A stretch of 64,000 bases of DNA from Neostapfia colusana (taxonomy: Eukaryota; Streptophyta; Magnoliopsida; Poales; Poaceae), in assembly GCA_030760725.1 (NCBI GenBank), contig JASWHV010000011.1, positions 17,943,501 through 18,007,500 of the forward strand, written 5' to 3'. A model generated the notes under the pieces. The model did not search any database. It saw nothing but the letters and a program-made list of their open reading frames with translations, and had not been told where the DNA came from. This document shows, piece by piece, positions 45,753 through 57,096 of this stretch. Every line of letters begins with the position of its first letter. The first letter of the stretch is position 1. Both the position numbers and the translations under genes were made by a program.

Positions 45753-46095
45753 ATGGGCGTAGCTGGGATAAGAGCTTGCCATATGCTGAATTCTCGTACA
45801 ACAACAGTTACCAAGCCAGCTTGAAGATGTCACCCTTCGAAGCATTGTATGGTAGACGGTGTAGAACACCGCTGTTCTGGAATGAGACCGGAGAAAGCCA
45901 AGTATTCGGACCCGAAGTGCTGCAAGACGCCGAAAAGCAAGTCCAAACGATACGTGAAAACTTGAAGGCCGCTCATCACGACAAAAGGGTTATGCGGACA
46001 ATAGACGAAGAAGATTGGCCTTCGAAGTGAGAGACTTCGTGTATCTTAAGGTGTCGCCTATCCGAGGCCAACGCTGGTTTAACGTCAAAGGCAAG
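45753..46095 (+). pseudogene. Inverted integrase fragment between leader and LTR of element F
   Basis: 343 bp in opposite orientation to F, reading GRSWDKSLPYAEFSYNNSYQ to GQRWFNVKGK, i.e. the integrase C-terminal region. It matches element D (for example CTTGCCATATGC, GTGCTGCAAGACGCC) better than F's own integrase at 40060-40370, so the donor was another family member. It abuts the U5 terminus of the LTR at 46096 with no primer site. Confidence 0.85.
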
Positions 46096-48200
46096 TGTGA
46101 CACCTGGTTCTGAAAATAGAACCAAGTGAATGCATATGTGTGCCCAGGATGTTCATCACACATACACATGTAATTCACAAACTGAATTCAGAATATAACC
46201 ATGAATAAATAGTGTTTAAGTACTTTATTATAATGACTCAATGTCTCACTCATGAATATCCAACTTATTTAGCAGTGGAAGACTCTAAACGACAGCGGAA
46301 AATGGCTAAGACAGCAGCTCCAACTTCAACTCCACATGCATGTTGACGGTAGTGCGCACGCCTAGTACTCCACATGATCCTCGAAGTACTCTTCTCCTGT
46401 TGCTGATGTTTATGCGATAATGCAAGGGTGAGTACATGTCGTACTCAGCAAGTGCGGGAAAAGTATGACATCTAGCTTACAACAAGGTAGGAATAAAAAG
46501 GCTCATTGCAGCAAGTAAATTTTATTTCACAAACATGGTAAAAACAGCAACTATTTCTAGGTGAGTTTAATCCCAATATAAGTAAAACAGCAACATACCT
46601 CCATCATAATTCACCGTTCATCAAGTCTAATCCAGCAATTAACCTTTCTCAAGTTCATCCCATGCTCATAAATATTCATAACCATCTCATATTCATATAA
46701 CCGAACCCAAACTCTTTGTCAAGACTCAAACAGTCCCGAAACCAATCCCAATGACCATACCATAACCATACCGAATATCCATCCCAAGTTTTCCATCTAA
46801 TCATGTGAGTTGGCCAGGCGCTTGTGACCGGAATCACGGCTATCATGATAGTTTTACGCTCCGCAGAGGACGCACCACTTTACCCACAAGTTTGTGATTT
46901 CGTCACCCGTCGGTGACTGCAGAACCTCCATTATACCAGTACACAACCGTCGGTGTATGGTCAAGAGATCACAAAATAGCCTTTACAAAGGGGCTACTAG
47001 ATGTATGGACTCACTAAGATTTCACCAGCAGGCTCGAATCACCATTCTCCCACCCACGGGCCCCCTCTTGTGCCATGCAGTTCCCAGGGCAGTCCTCTCT
47101 TGACTCCCATTCCCCGCGCCTTCCACGATCCATAACAAGCTAGCAAAACACCTAATTAGTCAGCCAAGCCGCACCCATATTTGGCCTTGTGGTGGCACTG
47201 TTTTCCTGGCATGTGCTGGCCTGAACCGGTCCTTAGATCTACAGCAAGTAAACCACCATCTCATTCAGCAACATCCACGAACAAAGGTTGCCTAGATCCC
47301 CCCCCCCCGATTCCATGCTCAATATCTTGATCAAGTTCTCATTATCATTATTCATATGAGTGCAGTAGCTAACCATGTTCTAATTCAGCTTCCCGTATCC
47401 CGTAGATTAAGCGAAGCAAAAGGAAAAACGACCATACCCAACTCATCAATTTTCCCGGCGACACGGATGGTTAACAAAAGTAGTAAACTCCGATAAAAGG
47501 GTGTCCCATCAAGTTCGCTCAAGCATACATGTTTTCGCAAACTAAACAGTTTCAAAACATGGGATCAATATGGTCAAGGGGCACTTGCCTTGCTCTCGTG
47601 GCTCTTGTTGCTCAAGCGTCTCGATGTCTTGGTGCTATAGTTCTTCATAGATGGTTTCCTAAGCTTGTCCTTCTACTTACGATCACGCAAATAAAATTTA
47701 CAGCAATCAAACATCATGCACAAACTTTGCTCAAGATGCACTGGTGTAGATGAGTGCAAATCCTATGGTGCTGTTTTATTAAACCAGTTTGTACGTGCTC
47801 TTGCATGTTTTAATGGGCTTTCATGGGGTTTTATGATGAACAAGGGTGTAGGGATCAAGTGTGAACATGGTGATGATCTTGACTCATGATCTAGATCAAT
47901 TCCACCATCAAAAATTGATCTAAACGTGATCTGTCCACACGTAAAAGTTTCTGCTCGAAGGGGAGAAGAAAACGGATGCGACAATGTCGTAAGATGGGTA
48001 ACAAAGACCTACCTTACTTCCCCTACGATCTTTGGCTCTTTTCCGGTGATGGCGAGGCTCGACGGAGCTTCAACGGTGGCTCACCGGCAACTGAACTCCG
48101 GCGAGGGGGTGTCCAACTCGGCGAGTTGGGGCTCGGACCTCCAAGTCGCCGACTTGGGAGAAAAGAAAAGGAAGTCGTTGCGGCCGGGGGTTTTGGGTTC

Positions 48201-48210
48201 TATTTATAAG
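48201..48210 (-). promoter_or_regulatory. Element F 5' LTR TATA box
   Basis: Minus strand CTTATAAATA in the same context as the other LTR; the array lies upstream of it. Confidence 0.68.
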
Positions 48211-48404
48211 GGGAAAAAGAGGAGTCCTACTCCAATTGGAGCTCAAATAAGAGTCCTATTCAATTTGTTTTGGATCTTAACAAACTTATCTCCAATTGAT
48301 TTGGTGTGGCAGCAATGTGTGAGAAATTGTGTCGGTACCCTCAGTACCGGGTATCTCCACGCTCAGGCCGGAAAACCAGACTAAGGACCTCGTATCTCCG
48401 CAGG

Positions 48405-48950
48405 GGTGAGCTCCGGAGGCGCCATGTGTGTAGCGGAGGCCTATCCTTGCTTCTCCTCAGAGGCGAGCTACGGACCTGCAACGTGGCCACTGCTAGGGTG
48501 AGCTCCGAAGGCACCACGTGTCCAGCGGGGCCGGACCTCTCGGAGGCGAGCTCACGGTTCCAGCAGGGCCGGACCTCTCGGAGGCGGGCTCCGAGGGTGA
48601 CACGTGTCCAACGGGGCCGGACCTCTCGGAGGCGAGCTCCTAGGGTGACACGTGTCAAGCGGGGCCGGACCTCTCGAAAGCGAGCTCCGAGGGTGACACG
48701 TGTCCCACGGGGCCGGGCCTCGCTTCTCCTCATAGGCGAGCTCCGAGGGCGACACGTGTCCCGCGGGGCCGGTCCTCACCCCTTCCGCAGGGGTGAGCTC
48801 CGCAGGCGCCACATGTCACGCAGTGACGGACTTCACCCCCTTCCGCAGGTGTAAGCTCCACGGGCGCCACGTGTCCCGCGGTGCCAGACCTCACCCCCTC
48901 CGCAGGGGTGTGCTCCACGGGCGCCACGTGTCCAGCGGGCCGGGGAAAGT
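48405..48950 (-). repeat. ~48-bp GC-rich tandem array with ACGTG cores (5' LTR)
   Basis: About eleven units, eight with an ACGTG core. One unit is partly deleted near 48550, so copy number and sequence differ from the partner LTR. Confidence 0.85.
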
Positions 48951-49111
48951 GTCGACAGCGCCCTTCGGCAAATTGGAATTAACTCATTTCAGCTATCTTT
49001 CTCCCATTCCCCATCATTTTTATGATTCTTTCTCCAGTTATACTTCTTTTATAATGTTTCTCTATATGAAAAAATGTATGCATGCAGAGAAACGAATTTG
49101 AGGGTGTTACA

Positions 49112-50812
49112 CACGACTAGCTTCTCAAGGTCAAGATTCTTTTGCTTCTCCTAGATATGCAAATCCTCTTGTCTCTCAAGATGTTCCTCCTTATCTAAGA
49201 TTTCATCAAATAGTTTTTTTCATTTAAGTTAGTGCATTTTTACTTAATCCTTCAAACAAATATTCATTTTCACTACACAATCAAAGTCTTCATCCTTAAT
49301 AGAATGTAAGGAGAGTTTAGTTTTTACCTTTCGCTTTCCCTCCTTTGCCATGAGACATGTGTGGTTTGAGATTTTCCATTCAACCTTGTTGTGTAGGAGA
49401 GTCTTCTTCTATGTTGGCTTCTTGATGGTGACGGTTGCCACTTCCTCTTCATCATCATCGGAGGACTCATCATTGGAGTCCCATTATTTTCAAACATGAG
49501 TGTGCCCATGTTTCTTCTTCTTCTTGAATATCCTCTTATCTTGTGGATTTTCATACTTATTCCTCTTCTTCTTGTCTTCTTCCCTTTCATATGGGCAATT
49601 AACAATGTAATGCCCATACTCGCTGCAGTTGTAGCGTGCTTTCTTGTTCTTGACTTGCTTTTATCCTTGCCTCTACTCTCATAGCTTGGTCCTCTTCTTC
49701 TCTTCATCATCCTTCTAAATTTCTTGATGGAGAAGGCCAACTCCTCATCATCCATATCGGTGCTCTCTTCTTCACTTTCCTCATCATCACATGAAATTTG
49801 TACTTCTTTGTTCTTGGCGTTGGGTGATGCTTTGAGAGCAATCCCCTTTTTCTTGGTGGATGTAACCTTGGCAAGATCGTTGACATGACGTGCTTCCATT
49901 TCCATCATCTCATGATTGATGATTTTGCCAAGCACCTCATCCGGAGTCATTTTGTGGAAGTTTGGACTCTATCGGATGAGTGTGCAAAGTGTCACATTGC
50001 GAGACATGAAAGCTCTTATCATCCTTTTGACTACCTCATGGTCTGTCCACTTCTTACAACTGTACGCTCGACTCTTGTTTATGAGAGTCTTGAGTCGGTT
50101 GTACATCTCTTGAGGGGTCTCATCATCTTCCATGGCAAATTGTCCAAGTTCCCCTTCAATCATCTCAATCTTTGCTTCTTGGACAGAGCAGTTGCCTTCA
50201 TGCAAAATTTTGAGTGTATCCCATATTTATTTGGCTTGTTCCAACTCATCCACCTTGTTGAATTCTTCTTGGCTCAAAGAAGAGTTGAGTACGACTGCTG
50301 CTTGAGCATTGCGGTGGATGAGTTGCTCTTGCTCCGGTGTAAGTTCTTCATCATCCACGGGGATATCTACACCTGTGCAAACAATATGCCAAAGTGTGGG
50401 GTTGAGAGAAATAAGGTGCAGTTTCATATTGTGTTTCCACATTGTGTAGTTTGTGCCATCAAAGTGTGGGTTTTCCTAAGGGAATAGATAAGTAATTTGT
50501 GTGTGAATTTAAATGCTCATAGTTAAAAGGATATCGAGTGTATTCTTCTTTGGGCTTCTTGAGTTTCTTTTCTTTCTCAAGACTCCTCCTTCTTCTAGCT
50601 TCATCTTTTGCCTTTTGAAGAAGATCAGCAAGACGCGTCACTTCTTCATCTTCGTCGTCGGTCTCCAAGTCGAAGGGAGGGAGCCTTGGCATGTCCTTGA
50701 TTGGGTTGACGCCCTTGTGATGTGAGAACTTGAGCCCTTCACCGATGTGGGTCCTGTTCTCGCTGGTGCCGGTGGTGTCGACGGGCGGTAAGTCCTTACC
50801 GTTTTGCCCCAT
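49112..50812 (-). pseudogene. Element E gag, N-terminal and central part
   Basis: Start at 50812 (MGQNGKDLPPVD). It has a charged coiled-coil-prone stretch, a frame change near 50450, the Gag core with IPVDDEELTPEQEQ, FAMEDDETPQEMYNRLKTL and IRAFMSRNV, stops near 50227 and 49969, and an acidic DEESEEESTDMDDEELAF. Next come a basic region and a degenerate zinc knuckle near 49635-49600 (YNCSEYGHYIVNC; the first Cys is lost), then HTCLMAKE near 49350 in another frame. CLMAKE and the coiled-coil tail are usual in Sirevirus gags. It is broken by element F at 49112. Confidence 0.83.
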
Positions 50813-50848
50813 CTCTTCTCCAAGCGGTTAAGATTTTAGGAGAGTTAG

Positions 50849-50860
50849 GCTCTGATACCA
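50849..50860 (-). other. Element E primer binding site
   Basis: Minus strand TGGTATCAGAGC, two bases inside the LTR start at 50863. Confidence 0.85.
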
Positions 50861-50862
50861 AT

Positions 50863-51857
50863 TGAAAGTTTCTTAGAGGGGGGTGAATAGATAGAAAATC
50901 TGAAATACGGCTTAATAAAAACAATTAGTGCACAGATTGCGGACTAGTCCGGTCCTGACGGCAGACTAGTCCGGTCACACAGAATTTAGCTCAACAAGAC
51001 AAGGACACAATATTTACCCCATGGTTCAGCTCCACAAAGAAGCCTACGTCCACGTTGAGGAGTCTACCAAGGACTAGGTTACTCTCAACCTTTTCCTCAC
51101 CAAGACAACACCAAGGTCGGCTTGTTTTTCCACTATATCACAAATGCTTCACAATATATCATCGGGCAACTCACAACTTGAGGCTCCCACGAGAACTCAG
51201 CTCAAAGCACTTACAAACCAATGCTCTTCAATAGCACACTTCTCACTCAGTGCTACAGAATCAACCAAGAGCTCTATGGTGCACACTCCCCTTCTTCTCC
51301 TCTTCCCAAAACTCACAAACCCTCAAGAATCACACTTAGGGTTCCAAGAATTTGCAGAGACTGGACTAGAAAAGCTCTAGGAAGGCTATTTCTTCGTTAG
51401 GGTGCTTGTTGTATATAGAGGTACCGGGAACCCCTTTTTATAGAGGTCCCAAGAACTAGCTGTTGCCAACAACTAAAGTCCAGACTAGTCCGCCCTTTGA
51501 CCCCGGACTAGTCCGGCCTGCGGGGACCGATGACATCACTCTTCACCTACTAAACGGTCAGATTCTACCAACTATACAGTCACATACCACGGACTAGTCC
51601 GGTCCACAATGGACTAGTCTGATCTCACATAGAAACCATTGTTACGGTTGAGAACGGACAAGTCTGGTCCATTGGACTAGTATGGTCTCCATGGGCGGAA
51701 AAGCCTGGCCATCCAAGACTTAGTCCCTGCAGCTGCTTCCATGTTCTAAACGGACTAGTCCGACTCACAGAGGACAAGTCCGATCTCACACAGAACCTCC
51801 TGTGCCGGTTGGAAACGGATTAGTCTGAACTTGCGGACTAGTCCAGCCTCAAAGAGT
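50863..51857 (-). repeat. Element E 5' LTR (partial) with CGGACTAGTCCG palindromes
   Basis: LTR U5 end at 50863 (inverse of ...AAGAAACTTTCA). About twelve copies or variants of the palindrome CGGACTAGTCCG occur at 50940, 50963, 51481, 51504, 51590, 51611, 51656, 51674, 51751, 51771, 51821 and 51836; four are perfect. A TATA-like CTATAAAAAGGGG lies at about 51431-51444. Most palindromes lie upstream of it. The far end is cut by element G. Confidence 0.78.
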
Positions 51858-54437
51858 TGTAAAAGCCCACGAAAAGGGACTTGCAAAAACTTTTCTTCAC
51901 CTCACAACACCACCGTTTTGTTGTGGATATCTTAGGAAAAATGGTGAAGAGCAAGTAACCTCCATCAAAAGAGTGACTAGAGGGGAAGGTCTTCACTTTC
52001 ACAAAGTAGGATTTCTACACATGAACATGAGAGGTTGAGCTCACCCCTAGAACTTAAAAAGTCTTGGGAAGGTTCAGACCAAATTTCATGTAAATCCAAC
52101 ACTTTTTGAGGCACTTTTGGAGGTATTTGAAAAAGAGGCTAATTTGAATGGAAATTCAAATTGCAGCAACTTTCACCACTTGAATTCAAAAGTTAGCTTC
52201 ATATTCAAACTCAGCATATTTTTCTGAGTAATCCCACCAATTTTCAGTCCCATTGGACTTCATCTTGTCGGGAGCCAAATTTGTAACAATTCAAACTGAG
52301 TTTGAACTTTCAAATTCAAATATGAAGGGAATGTGGCCACACCAGTTTGAAGTTGAGGAATTCAAATTCTTCCTCTGAATTGGGGGCTAAGTTTCCTTTT
52401 GAAGTTTGAGTAGGTGGAATAATTGCACAACAGAGAGGATTAGGGGGGAGAAGAGGGCCCACTAGTCAGTTAGACTTCAGGTCAAAGGAACCACCGGGCG
52501 AGCTCGGTTTACCGGGCCTCGGCAGCGCTCGACACCGAGCCACCCGAGCGGCCACCTCGCCCCACCTCGTGCGCTGGCGACCAGCTTACCGGCTCCGCTG
52601 CCTCGGCCTGATCTTTACCCCGGGAGCAAACAGAAGCACGTCACCTTCCTCATTGATCGCGCACTCGCTGTTTCCCTCACACACGAACAGAACCGGAGCT
52701 CACCACCGCGCCTTCTTTTTCCGATCGCCGGCACCAACCGAGCCTCGGTTGCTCATGCCAGGAGCACTGAAAAGCAGCGCCCATGCATACTCTGCCACGC
52801 CAGCCCCACAACATCGAAGCTCGTAGCTTGTGGCGCGCGCAATTCAGAAACTGGCGCCAAGGAACAGAGCTCACCAGTGGGAAACCGAGGACGGCTTCCG
52901 TGGACAGAACGCCACGGCCGTTTTCACCAGCACTCCTCAACACGAAAAAGGTGCGCCATGATCCCTAGCTCGTGTTGCTGCAAACCAAATAGCAAAGGAT
53001 CCACTGAGTAGGGAGAATTTCCGAAGTTCCCAAAACATGGTCCATACGGGTAGGGGTCAGTCTACCCTGAAATTCTAACTGCACCGTCCAAACCCAGCTC
53101 GGGTGAGCTTGCAGACACCTTCCTCACTTCTTAGCGGCCCTCCTCGACCAAGACTCAAGGGATATGGCCCAGAAATGGCCAGGTTCTTGTTGTTTTCGGG
53201 CCACCATGGAATAATAGCTCGGGTCACCGTGGAGCTCTAGGTTGCCGACCTTTTCATGGGGTTTAGCGGCCATTTTCGTCACCCTCAAGCTTCCGCGGTG
53301 TTCTCCGACCCTTTTCCGATCGTTTTGATGCGTTGTAACGCATTCCCGACCACGCCGGAACCCTAACCGCCGATGTCACCGCCGGGCGCCTTGTTCCGGT
53401 GAGCTACGGTCGCCGGCGACCCCCGAGCTGAGTTTAGCATCATGAGTTAGGGTGGGGCGGCGAGTCTGGGGTCGGGGGATGGCCTGGAAAGCGGTTCCGG
53501 CGGTGCTCGCCGGAGGGCGCAGACGCGGGCCCCTATTTGGCGCGAGAAAGGGGAAGACCTGCCGGGTGGGACCCACTGGCAGGCATTTGAACAATTTGGA
53601 ATTTTCAGTGTTCAGTTTAAACTTTGGAAGGCCACAACTTGGGGTAGGAAAGCCCAAAAATTGTGAAACAAATTTTGTTGGATTCCTCTAACAGAGCACA
53701 ATCCAAATATGAAACCCAATTAGTATGAAACCCATTATTTAATTCTGGAAAATTCTTTAAAGATTTTCTAGAGGGAGTTTGGTTCATCCAAAAATCCTCA
53801 AATTTTGCCAGAATGTTCTTTAGTATGTTAGTGAACCCCTGTAAAAGTTTCAGACTATTTGGAGTTGATTTGTTCAGAGCAATTCAAATTTGAAGGTGCT
53901 GTGTTCATTTGAATACAGAAACATTTTCAGAGAATTTCCAAAACTTCGAAATTCAGTTCTGGGCAAATCTTAGCTCCAAAAATTCTAGGAAAATTCATGC
54001 AAACTCTATGAGCTATAATTGAAATTGTAGTTCACTAAGTTGGGCATGAACAGGGGTGTTACCTCAGAATAAATTCTTCTGTGCTTATTTGCTAAAAGAA
54101 TTATTCTGAACAAACCACTCAATGAAAAGTGCTAAATTTTGGTCCAGAGAGTTGTCTTGTGACAAGGAACTCACACAAACATTCTCAACTCCATTGGGGC
54201 TCTGGATTACCCCTGCTCTGTTTAACCACTTGAGGTGATCAATGGGGAAGAGGGGGATAACCACTTAGCACTTAACCATGTGCTTAGGTCCAAACCCAAA
54301 CCACTAGTCCCAGTTTCATTTTAAATTCTTGAACCAAGTTCCAGTTGTTAGAAACTGGTTATTAGAACTAATAGCAGAAGCATTACCATAAACTCATGTG
54401 CATATTCATTAACATGTAGTATTTTTTTAACGTGTAG

Positions 54438-54518
54438 TCGCTGAAGGCGAGGAGGCTCCGGAAGTACTTGACTTCCTCCTTCCGGAAGAAGAGCTAACTA
54501 CTGACCAGCAGCAACAAG
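54438..54518 (+). other. Exon-like segment X in LTR of element G
   Basis: 81 bases after TTTTTTTAACGTGTAG, ending CAAG before GCAAGC. It reads AEGEEAPEVLDFLLPEEELT and six more residues. Same length and pattern as in A and I. Confidence 0.52.
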
Positions 54519-55543
54519 GCAAGCCCTGGTTTGCATTAAACTATTTTTCAAGTTTTGCTTTATGAACACTTAGTATGAAGTATGGATGTGCATTAGGTGT
54601 AGGATAAATGGAACCCCACTTGCATAACCAGAACTTTTCCATAAGAGTGAGGGTAGTGTCTAAGGTCTGGAGTAGACAAGCTGTGCTTAGTGATTCATAG
54701 GACTTCGGTACAAGACGAGTAGTTGGAATCTACTCGCGAGTTAGGCTTGGGACACACGGAATTGGTTCGAGAGATGTGAGATCACCTTAGTAATGAAAAT
54801 GATACTTGGCAGGGGTTAGGGCGCAGAAAGAGAGAGTCTTGTGTGCGCAGCGCCGTCCGTGTCGATTGAGGACCGATCCGTGTGCGGCCCACGCTGATCA
54901 AGTTTGAACGTACCGAAGGCATATAGGATATATGGGCCCCGATAAACCGATGTAGCCTAAACCTCCGGGCGTCGAGGCATAGCACACCGATTTATAGGTG
55001 TAGGTTGAGGGCAGCAAGGTGGAAATCTGCCGACGGGCATAGAGAGATGCTCCGTGTGGGGAACCTCCTGCTCGTTTCGGTGCGACCGGTTCGACGTTTG
55101 GGCTGTTGGGTGAAAGGTTGTCCCGTACGACATCGAGTGAGCGTGCTGTGCAGCTCCATGGGTGGGTGTACGTGACGTGCTCTTTGGGTTTCCCTGCAGG
55201 TGTATATCGAGTCGATTCACCGTCCCTCGCGGTGAAGAGTACCACTTGGTCACTGAGTCGTGACGTAGGCTAATGTATGAAATATGATGATTCAATATTG
55301 CTGATTGATATAATTGTATTGCTACATGGGTGCCACCAAATATGGCTTACTAAATTTCAGCTTCCTGAACTGTTAACTTGTTGCTAAAAGATGAATTAAG
55401 GATGAACTTATAGGCGAGTCCCTTTGCTGCAATATTAGTATCCCATGTTCATGGTACACCTCATGTAGAGTTTCATGTCTAGGTGAGTCAGCTAAGTCTT
55501 GTTGAGCCTTCGTGCTCACGGTTGCTGCTTAAGTGTTTTTCAG

Positions 55544-55641
55544 GTGAGGAGCCAGCCACGGACTCGGAGTACGAGTCCACCGGCGAGGGTTACCCTCCGT
55601 CGGGGACCACGGCTGAGTGGGAGCCGTACACGCCGCGCTGA
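55544..55641 (+). other. Exon-like segment Y in LTR of element G
   Basis: Begins after GTGTTTTTCAG and runs open for 32 codons to TGA, ending EWEPYTPR. Joined to X over a GC-AG intron of about 1.0 kb, the frame is continuous (phase 1). Confidence 0.5.
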
Positions 55642-55901
55642 GCTGAGGAGTGCAGCTAGTGTGGGTTGCCCTAGGGCTGGGTAACTGACTTTTGCTAGAT
55701 AGGCGGGCGTGAGTTGTACAGAGTAGACTTCCGCTGTGTAAAATAAATACTAGTTTGTACTGAAGTTGTACCTGTTTGTACAGTTCAGTTTGTTTTTCCC
55801 ATGTAATATATTGTGTCCTTATGACGTGTGCTGTCGGGTGTCGCATCGTGCGGCACCACCCTCTGCGATCCTGGATGAGCGGATCCCGGTCCGCCACAGC
55901 C

Positions 55902-55913
55902 TGGTATCAGAGC
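55902..55913 (+). other. Element G primer binding site
   Basis: TGGTATCAGAGC, three bases after the LTR end. Confidence 0.88.
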
Positions 55914-57096
55914 TACATTGGGGATAGCACAGTACTTAAGGACTGTATTATGGGAAAACATAGGATTACGGTGAGTAATCGGTAGTTTGCCCAAGTAAGG
56001 ACTATAATAGCATAGTTACTTAAAGTGGCAAAGACTAACCTATTTGTTATAATTCTGAATTTCAATTATGTAACGACGCACCTACGCTCTGATAAGATTG
56101 GTAAGGAACGCCACCGAAAGCGGTTCAATTTCGGTTAGCTCCCCTAACGAGGAACGTGGTTCAGGGATAGGTCTCACAGCTTGGTGTGAGACGTCAATAT
56201 GAAACTCTTGGACTCTTCATGTTCCTGAGTTCATATGAAACGCTGATCCCTAGCGTGCATTAGGCAAGTAAGTGGAGACCCCATCGCGTGGTCAGTAACG
56301 CGAGAGTGTGTTCGTCTGGAAATAGCCAGGGGGACATACGCAGCGCTTGCCATCGGCGTGCCCTGCAGGGCAGTAGGTGGTATCTGTTGGGTTGATAACA
56401 TTCCCAACCGTGATGACCCGTTCATGACCTACTCGGGTTCCCCGTCGTGTGGTGTTGAAACACAATCACGTACCTTGAGACGTGACCTAACTCAAGGACG
56501 GCCGTATGACAATGATACGGGCGTTTGTATTTACTTTTAAATATGATCCTGCCTGAAATGAAAACAATCATTGAGTGCACCATTATTGTGTGGTCTTCTT
56601 CAGGTACTAACCACGTATGTACCCGTGTAGTAAACGTGTGCGAGAGACCGTTTAGTGCCACACTTGAGACGTATATGCCGGTATAATCCGGTTAGGATTT
56701 TCTTTTGTGAGGAATGTAGTACCGAGATATTGTAGGCATATGCATGAAAAATAATGATAACAAGGAATTAAAATCACTAGGTTCAACATCTAGGACCCTG
56801 GTTGGGTAGAACAATTGGATAGTGATGAGTGTAGTTCCAAAAGATTAAAAAACAGAGTGCTCTGTTTTTGGAAGCAAGTTGCTGAACTTCAACAGAGCAT
56901 AACTCACAGGTATTTTAGCCCAGGGAGGTGTGGTATATAGTTCTGGAAAGGTATTTAAGTACTCTACAATTTTGTTGTAGACTTCCAGAGCTGAAACTCA
57001 TCTTAAGATTGCTTAAATCCCAGAGGAATGTAAACTGTCCAGAACCAGGACAGGGTTAAACACTCTCTGGACTGTTCTGTTTTTCAAACATACCTC
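55914..57096 (+). other. Element G leader
   Basis: Untranslated leader homologous to the element A leader (inverse of 16245-17438), with donor-like TTCAG|GTACTAACC at 56600-56609. No gene seen. Confidence 0.72.

Larger units (their letters stand above)
36556..49111 (-). mobile_element. Element F: Ty3/gypsy chromovirus-like retrotransposon inserted in element E gag
   Basis: A 12.6-kb minus-strand element with two ~3.05-kb LTRs (TGTAACACCC to GGTGTCACA in element orientation), polypurine tract, pol, gag and a shortened additional ORF. It departs from the normal plan in two places. Gag is split by an ~850-bp foreign insert, and the primer site is replaced by a 343-bp inverted integrase fragment. 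Pol and LTR termini are closely related to D. Confidence 0.9.
46096..49111 (-). repeat. Element F 5' LTR
   Basis: A 3016-bp LTR matching 36556-39640. It contains a TATA box at 48201-48210 and a shorter tandem array at 48405-48950. Confidence 0.93.
49112..51857 (-). mobile_element. Element E, 5' segment: LTR, primer site and gag of the Sirevirus-like copia
   Basis: From right to left: partial 5' LTR, primer site, gag. It joins 34357-36555 when element F is removed; the imperfect duplication CACGA/CTCGA marks the join. The LTR is cut at 51858 by the start of element G. Confidence 0.85.
51858..55898 (+). repeat. Element G 5' LTR (family L)
   Basis: Starts TGTAAAAGCCC and ends CCGCCACA, three bases before the primer site. 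GC-rich block at about 52490-53600, AT-rich block at 53600-54430. It contains exon-like segments X and Y. It is the best complete example of the family L LTR in the window. Confidence 0.85.

Noticed and set aside
45728..46030. Independent 100-codon plus-strand gene
   Set aside because: It is a fragment of gypsy integrase with frameshifts, lodged between leader and LTR of F.
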